Assembly (NCBI RefSeq): GCF_037338445.1
Contig: NZ_CP147838.1
Coordinates: 1,612,001-1,676,000, forward strand
Length of the DNA: 64,000 nt
Origin: Salinibaculum sp. SYNS191
GTDB taxonomy: Archaea; Halobacteriota; Halobacteria; Halobacteriales; Haloarculaceae
Direction: 5' to 3'
A program made the position numbers and the translations under genes. The notes beneath the pieces were generated by a model, which was not told where the DNA came from, did no database searches, and worked only from the letters and a program-made list of their open reading frames with translations. Below are positions 59,686 to 64,000 of the stretch, piece by piece (the stretch's first letter is position 1; each line of letters starts with the position of its first letter).

Positions 59686-59829
59686 ACCAGTCGCTACGGC
59701 CGGGACGTGAAAAGCCCGCCGCTGCCGGATACGTTGGGGGGACGTCTCGGCCGCCCAGGAGCGACCGGGACGGCCGCGCGACGCCGGAAACCGAAACCGA
59801 CGTCAGGGCGGGGCCCCTGCGGGGACGAT

Positions 59830-60591
59830 ATGCCAGAGTCCGCCGCTGTCGCCCGCGACGCCGTCACCGCCGCCGCCGACTACCTCCGCGACCGCTTCGC
59901 CGGCGGCGCACTGGACGCCGACTTCAGCGACGACGACGTGAAAGCCATCGCCGACCACGAGGCCGAACAGCGCGTCATGGACATCATCGAAGACGCCTTC
60001 CCCGACCACTCCATCTCGGCCGAGGAGTCCGGCGCCCACCCCGGCCGCGAGGACCGCCGCTGGGTCGTCGATGCCCTCGACGGCACCAACAACTTCGCCG
60101 CCGGCGTCCCCACGTTCGGCGTCGCCGCCACGCTGGTCGACGACGAGGGCCCCCGGACCACCGCCGTCGCCGTGCCCGTCCTGAACGACGTCTACGTCGC
60201 CACCCGCGGCGGCGGCGTGACCTACAACGGCGCGCCGGTCACCGCCGCCGACGGCAACGGCGTCCCGCCCTCCCATGCGACGGTGGTGAGCATCATCGGC
60301 CCGCCGGTCATCGAGGGCGACGACCTCCGCCGCGAGCACCGCGAGATGGTCGCCGCCGTGCGCGGGGAGTGCAAGCGCGTCATCGAGACGTGGGCACCCG
60401 TCGTCTACTGGGGACTGCTGGCTCGCGGACGCGTCGGCGGCTACCTCTGTTTCCACCCAGCCGAGCGGGAACAGGTCGCCGGCGAACTGCTGGCCCGCGA
60501 GTCCGGGTGTGTCGAGCGCAGTGCGGGCCCGCTGTCCGTGTTCGCCCGCGACGAGGCCACGCGGGACGCCATCTGGGACGCCGTCGCCTAG
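59830..60591 (+). CDS. Inositol-monophosphatase-type phosphatase
   Basis: 253 residues. The metal-binding motifs are ISAEESGAHPGRED (EE), WVVDALDGTNNFAAG (DxxDGT, here DALDGT), and a C-terminal GLLARGRVGGYLCFHPA where the last Asp (WDxAA in SuhB) is missing and replaced, suggesting altered metal binding. Archaeal members often hydrolyse both inositol phosphate and fructose 1,6-bisphosphate. ATG at 59830. Its stop overlaps with the convergent phosphoesterase stop (ctag). Confidence 0.82.
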   Translation: MPESAAVARDAVTAAADYLRDRFAGGALDADFSDDDVKAIADHEAEQRVMDIIEDAFPDHSISAEESGAHPGREDRRWVVDALDGTNNFAAGVPTFGVAATLVDDEGPRTTAVAVPVLNDVYVATRGGGVTYNGAPVTAADGNGVPPSHATVVSIIGPPVIEGDDLRREHREMVAAVRGECKRVIETWAPVVYWGLLARGRVGGYLCFHPAEREQVAGELLARESGCVERSAGPLSVFARDEATRDAIWDAVA

Positions 60592-61079
60592 CGCTCGTGG
60601 AGCGTCACGTCGAGCGTGCCACCGGAGACGGTGGCGGTCAGCATCGTCGTCCGCGAGGCGGGGGCCGCACCGGTGACGCTGCCCGGGTTCAGCAGGCGCA
60701 CGCCGTCGTGGGTGGTGTCCAGCACCTCGTGCGTGTGGCCGGCGACGCCGACGGCGTCGTCCGTGCTGGCGTTGTCGCGCACCGCGTCGGCGACGCGCTG
60801 CTTGTACCCGCGTTTCGGTCCCGTCCCGTGAGTGACGACGAACTCGACGCCGCCGAGTTCGACGGTTTCGACCGCCGGCAGGCCGACGCGGGGGTCCATG
60901 TTCCCGGAGACGGCGGTCAGTTCGGGGGCGAGGTCACGCACGTCGGCGAGTGCGCCCTTCGAGTCGAAGTCGCCGGCGTGGACGACGTGGTCGGCAGTCT
61001 CGACGCGCTCCCGGAACGGGTCCGGGATGCGCTGAGCGCGCGAGGGGATGTGCGAGTCGCTGATGATGGCAACGTCCAT
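60588..61079 (-). CDS. YfcE-like metallophosphoesterase
   Basis: 163 residues: AIISDSHIP (D-x-H), VVHAGDFDS (GD), SGNMDPR (GN.D), VVTHGTGP (GH equivalent), VAGHTHEV (GHTH). A short member of the calcineurin superfamily, like YfcE, which cleaves phosphodiesters. ATG at 61079. Confidence 0.88.
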   Translation of the reverse strand: MDVAIISDSHIPSRAQRIPDPFRERVETADHVVHAGDFDSKGALADVRDLAPELTAVSGNMDPRVGLPAVETVELGGVEFVVTHGTGPKRGYKQRVADAVRDNASTDDAVGVAGHTHEVLDTTHDGVRLLNPGSVTGAAPASRTTMLTATVSGGTLDVTLHER

Positions 61080-61161
61080 GTCACCTCCTGCGGTGGCCTG
61101 GCACTAATGTGCCACGTCGCTAGCCCCGACGTTGATACTCCCGGGTGTCGAACGCCGAGGT

Positions 61162-62424
61162 ATGGACGAACGGGCGGTCGTGACCTGCTTCCTCCGGCAC
61201 GAGGGCGCAGTCCTGCTGTTGCGCCGGAGCGAGGCCGTCGGGTCCTACCGCGGGCAGTGGGGCGGGGTCGCCGGCCACGCAGAGGGCGACCCGGCGGCGG
61301 CCGCGCGTCAGGAGATACGCGAGGAGACCGGTCTGGACCCCGACCGGGACGTGACACTGGTCCGCCGCGGCGAGCCCTTCACCGTCGAGGACGACGAGCG
61401 CGGGACGCGGTGGGTGGTCCACCCGTTCCTGTTCGACGCCGCCACGCGCGAGGTGACCGTGGACTGGGAGACCGCCGCGTACGAGTGGGTCGCGCCGACG
61501 GCCATCCTCCACCGGGAGACGGTGCCCGACCTCTGGACCTCCTACGACCGGGTGCGGCCGACAGTCGACACCGTCGCCAGCGACCGCGAGCACGGCGCGG
61601 CCTACATTTCGGTGCGCGCACTCGAAGTGCTCCGGGACGAGGCGGCGCTCGTCGCCGTCGACGGGAACGACACTGACGGTGGCTGGTCGCGCGTCGCCGA
61701 GACGGCCCGGGCGCTGCTCGCCGCCCGGCCCTCGATGTCGGTCGTCAGGAACCGGGTCAACTGCGTGATGCACGTCGCGAGCGAGGCGCGGACGGCGAGT
61801 GCGGTCGAACACACGGCGGCGACGGCCATCGAGCAGGCGGTGACCGCCGACCGACGCGCCGCCGAGTGTGCCGCCGAGCGAATCGCCGGCCAGCGGGTCG
61901 CCACGTTCTCGCGGTCGGGAACCGTCCTGACGGCGCTGGAACCGGGCCATCCCGAGGCGGTGCTGGTCGCGGAGTCGAACCCCGGCCGCGAGGGCGTCGA
62001 CGTCGCGGAACGTCTGGCCGGCAGTACCGACGTGACGCTGGCCGGCGACGCCGGACTCGCCCACGCACTCGCGGAGTGGGACGCCGACGCCCTGCTCGTC
62101 GGTGCCGACACGGTCCTCGCAGACGGCCGCGTCGTCAACAAGGTGGGGACCCGCGGGGCCGCAATCGCTGCTTCCTTCGAGGGCATCGACGTGTACGTCG
62201 TCGCGGCGGCGGACAAGCTCTCCCCGGACGGACACATCGACCTGGAGCCGCGCGCGCCGGAGGAGCTCTACGACGGCGAGGCGGCGCTGACGGTACTGAA
62301 TCCGACCTTCGACGTGACGCCGCCGGACTGCATCGACGCCGTCGTGACCGAGCGCGGGGTGCTCGACGCCCCGGCGGTGAAGGAACTCGCCGGCCAGCAC
62401 CGGTCCCACGCCGACTGGGAGTGA
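61162..62424 (+). CDS. Nudix hydrolase fused to an eIF2B-like domain
   Basis: 420 residues. The N-terminal Nudix domain (about 1-135) has WGGVAGHAEGDPAAAARQEIREETGL, the Nudix box with Gln for the usual Arg. The C-terminal domain (about 175-420) matches the eIF2B/ribose-1,5-bisphosphate isomerase family: GADTVLADGRVVNKVGTRGAAIAA and HTAATAIEQAV. This pair suggests detoxification and sugar-phosphate or nucleotide metabolism in one polypeptide. ATG at 61162. Confidence 0.82.
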   Translation: MDERAVVTCFLRHEGAVLLLRRSEAVGSYRGQWGGVAGHAEGDPAAAARQEIREETGLDPDRDVTLVRRGEPFTVEDDERGTRWVVHPFLFDAATREVTVDWETAAYEWVAPTAILHRETVPDLWTSYDRVRPTVDTVASDREHGAAYISVRALEVLRDEAALVAVDGNDTDGGWSRVAETARALLAARPSMSVVRNRVNCVMHVASEARTASAVEHTAATAIEQAVTADRRAAECAAERIAGQRVATFSRSGTVLTALEPGHPEAVLVAESNPGREGVDVAERLAGSTDVTLAGDAGLAHALAEWDADALLVGADTVLADGRVVNKVGTRGAAIAASFEGIDVYVVAAADKLSPDGHIDLEPRAPEELYDGEAALTVLNPTFDVTPPDCIDAVVTERGVLDAPAVKELAGQHRSHADWE

Positions 62425-62425
62425 C

Positions 62426-63100
62426 TCAGTCGGGCTGTTCGACGTGTCGCTCCCAGAACGCGGGCTGGCGATAGCGGCCGTAGCCGCCCTGGTAGCCCCG
62501 GAGTTTCGCCAGCGGCGCGAGCAGGTCCGTCGCCGCCCCGACCAGCGGGGACTCGGTCTCGGTGAAGACGGTGTCGCCTTCGAGGCGCTTGGCGATGAGC
62601 GCCCGCTGGAGCGGGTCGTCGGCGTCGACGTCGCTGTCGTGGGCGATGCCGCCCAGCGTCGGGAGCACGTAGCCGATACGGCCGAGCGGTGCAATGGTCG
62701 TGAGGACGACCGTTAGCTCGTCGCCGGTACACCGGAAGCTGTGTCGCGTGCCGGTCGGGACCGTCGCCGTCTCGCCGGCACCCACGGCGCGTTCGCGCCC
62801 GTCGCAGTCGACGGTGAGTTCGCCGCGGCGGACCTCGAAGGACTCCTCGCTGACCTCGTGGTAGTGTTCCGGCGGGCCGTCGTAGCCCGGTCCGAAGATG
62901 CTCAACACGAGCAGCCGACCGCCGCGCTCTTCGGACCGCTCCAGCGGCGCGCTCCACGTGCGACGCGTCGGGTGGGAGTTCAGCGGGCCGACGCGCTGTG
63001 CGAGCAAGTCCGCGAGTTGGCCGTCGGCGTCGTACTCGAAGCCCGTTCCGGGAATCGGGTCGCCGCTGTCGTCCAGCGTGCGGCCGGTGACGGTGGCCAT
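62426..63100 (-). CDS. Cupin-fold protein
   Basis: 224 residues. The cupin motif is in the middle: EHYHEVSEESFEVRRGELTVDCDGRERAVGAGETATVPTGTRHSF (H-x-H and the second-motif H). The C-terminal third (about 155-224) is helical. The N-terminus has DDSGDPIPGTGFEYDADG. Function unknown; cupins bind metal and may be dioxygenases or sugar-epimerase-like. Confidence 0.82.
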   Translation of the reverse strand: MATVTGRTLDDSGDPIPGTGFEYDADGQLADLLAQRVGPLNSHPTRRTWSAPLERSEERGGRLLVLSIFGPGYDGPPEHYHEVSEESFEVRRGELTVDCDGRERAVGAGETATVPTGTRHSFRCTGDELTVVLTTIAPLGRIGYVLPTLGGIAHDSDVDADDPLQRALIAKRLEGDTVFTETESPLVGAATDLLAPLAKLRGYQGGYGRYRQPAFWERHVEQPD

Positions 63101-63235
63101 CGGCTTCTAGTACGGTTCCCGCGGCAAAACCATCTCGGTTCGCCAACCCCCGTCTCGGACGGTACGGTGCGGCGCACCTGATAACGTATAATTTGCCTGA
63201 AATATATACGGGCGCCAGCCGTCGTTCCGGCTACA

Positions 63236-64000
63236 ATGACGGAAGACGAAGCGAAACCGACGCTGACCCAGTTCACGGACCCGATGTGTACGTGGTGCTG
63301 GGGTTCGGAACCGGTCATCACACACCTGCGCGTCGCCTACGGCGACCAGCTTCGTATCGAGTACGTGATGGGTGGCCTCGTCGAGGACTTCGAGGAGTTC
63401 TACGACGCGGCCAACGACATCAGCGAGCCGTCGGAGGTGGCCCCACACTGGGAGGAAGCCGCCGACCACCACGGCATGCCAGTCGATACGGCGGTGTTCG
63501 ACAGCGACCCGCCGCAGTCGACCTACCCCGCGAGCACTGCCTTCGCCGCGGCCCGCCTCCAGGACCGCGAGACGGCACACCGCTACCTCCGCCGTCTCCG
63601 CGAAGCCGTCGCTATGGAGGGACGCAACCTCAACCGCCGCGAGGTACAGCGAGAGATTGCGGCCGAGGTCGGTCTCGACACCGACCGGCTGGTCGCTGAT
63701 ATCGAAGACGGGACCGCAAAAGCGGCGTTCGAAGCCGACCTGCAGCGAACCAGAGCCGCGGGCGTCCGCGCCTTCCCGACGTATCGCGTCGGCGGTCCAG
63801 ACGGCGAACGGCAGGCCAGCGGCTTCCAGTCTTTCGACGCACTCGCCGACCTCCTGCACGAGGTCGCACCCGACCTCGAACGGAGAGAGACGCCACCGGT
63901 GGAGACGTTCGTCGACCGCTACGCTCCCGTCGCGACGCGGGAAGTGGCCGAGGTGTACGGCTTCGACCGGGGGAAGGCCACGCAGACGCTGGAATCGCTC
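63236..64000 (+). CDS. DsbA/FrnE-like thiol oxidoreductase (3' end outside window)
   Basis: 255 codons from ATG 63236 run to the right edge with no stop. The start MTEDEAKPTLTQFTDPMCTWCWGSEP holds the CxxC pair (CTWC) of a thioredoxin-fold, DsbA-like enzyme; the FrnE-like features follow (YVMGGLVEDFEEF, an all-helical insert, then AFPTYRVGG, the cis-proline Pro). Members act as polyketide or 2-hydroxychromene isomerases or thiol oxidoreductases. The final residues belong to a further helical part that is cut off. Confidence 0.85.
   Translation, partial: MTEDEAKPTLTQFTDPMCTWCWGSEPVITHLRVAYGDQLRIEYVMGGLVEDFEEFYDAANDISEPSEVAPHWEEAADHHGMPVDTAVFDSDPPQSTYPASTAFAAARLQDRETAHRYLRRLREAVAMEGRNLNRREVQREIAAEVGLDTDRLVADIEDGTAKAAFEADLQRTRAAGVRAFPTYRVGGPDGERQASGFQSFDALADLLHEVAPDLERRETPPVETFVDRYAPVATREVAEVYGFDRGKATQTLESL

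Overview
The window is a stretch of haloarchaeal chromosome (class Halobacteria). The evidence is a very high GC content with strong GC bias at third codon positions, acidic proteins, leaderless or short-leader genes with TATA-like boxes about 25-30 bases upstream of starts, archaeal translation genes (L44e, S27e, aIF2-alpha, Nop10, SUI1), F420 genes (cofE, mer-like), a class III-signal pilin, and families that I know only from haloarchaea (HAH_0734-type, HVO_0416-type zinc finger, DUF7344-type). Genus cannot be fixed from the sequence; a Haloarculaceae-like organism is my guess.

Layout. 1-15.4 kb is ordinary core chromosome: the end of a flavoprotein oxidoreductase, coaBC, a type IV pilin, a purine phosphoribosyltransferase, initiator tRNA-Met with a damaged second copy of its 3' end, a GT2/GtrA glycolipid pair, a YYY-domain giant membrane protein, regulators, then the translation operon L44e-S27e-aIF2a-Nop10-PAC2, a membrane J-protein, an MFS carrier and a thioesterase. 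15.4-16.6 kb is a small AT-richer island with one lipoprotein. 16.6-24.0 kb carries a threonine-synthase-like protein that lacks its PLP lysine, an FAD amine-oxidase-like enzyme, a phosphoesterase, an aminotransferase, a UbiA prenyltransferase and an SppA protease.

24.5-35.2 kb is the accessory and most interesting part. Two similar cassettes (DUF7344-type membrane regulator followed by a small exported protein) flank a SipW-like signal peptidase, a DUF5305-like membrane protein, two Tat-exported TasA/DUF1102-like proteins, a third such protein with a Thr/Glu-rich stalk and C-terminal membrane anchor, and a rhomboid-type intramembrane protease. Between them lie a vapBC pair with a palindromic operator, a truncated MNT nucleotidyltransferase and a decayed fragment of a second signal peptidase. 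I read the locus as a candidate surface-fibre or matrix export and sorting system, in the manner of bacterial tapA-sipW-tasA and archaeal bundling pili, with rearranged edges.

35.2-64 kb returns mostly to core functions: a large coiled-coil protein, a GH2-fold protein whose usual nucleophile position is alanine, diphthamide synthesis (dph6), a NikR-type regulator with a palindromic operator, a helicase, an RNA ligase and its PIN-domain partner, riboflavin synthase, pdxT, hisE, GTPases (NOG1-like, EngB), a Walker-A-less RecA-fold protein, aIF1, the MoxR/DUF58/transglutaminase operon, cofE with a mer-like F420 enzyme, an IMPase/FBPase-type phosphatase, a YfcE-like phosphoesterase, a Nudix-IF2B fusion, a cupin, and the start of a DsbA-like protein that runs off the window.

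No rRNA, CRISPR array, transposase or integrase was recognised. All family names come from reading motifs; no database search was run.
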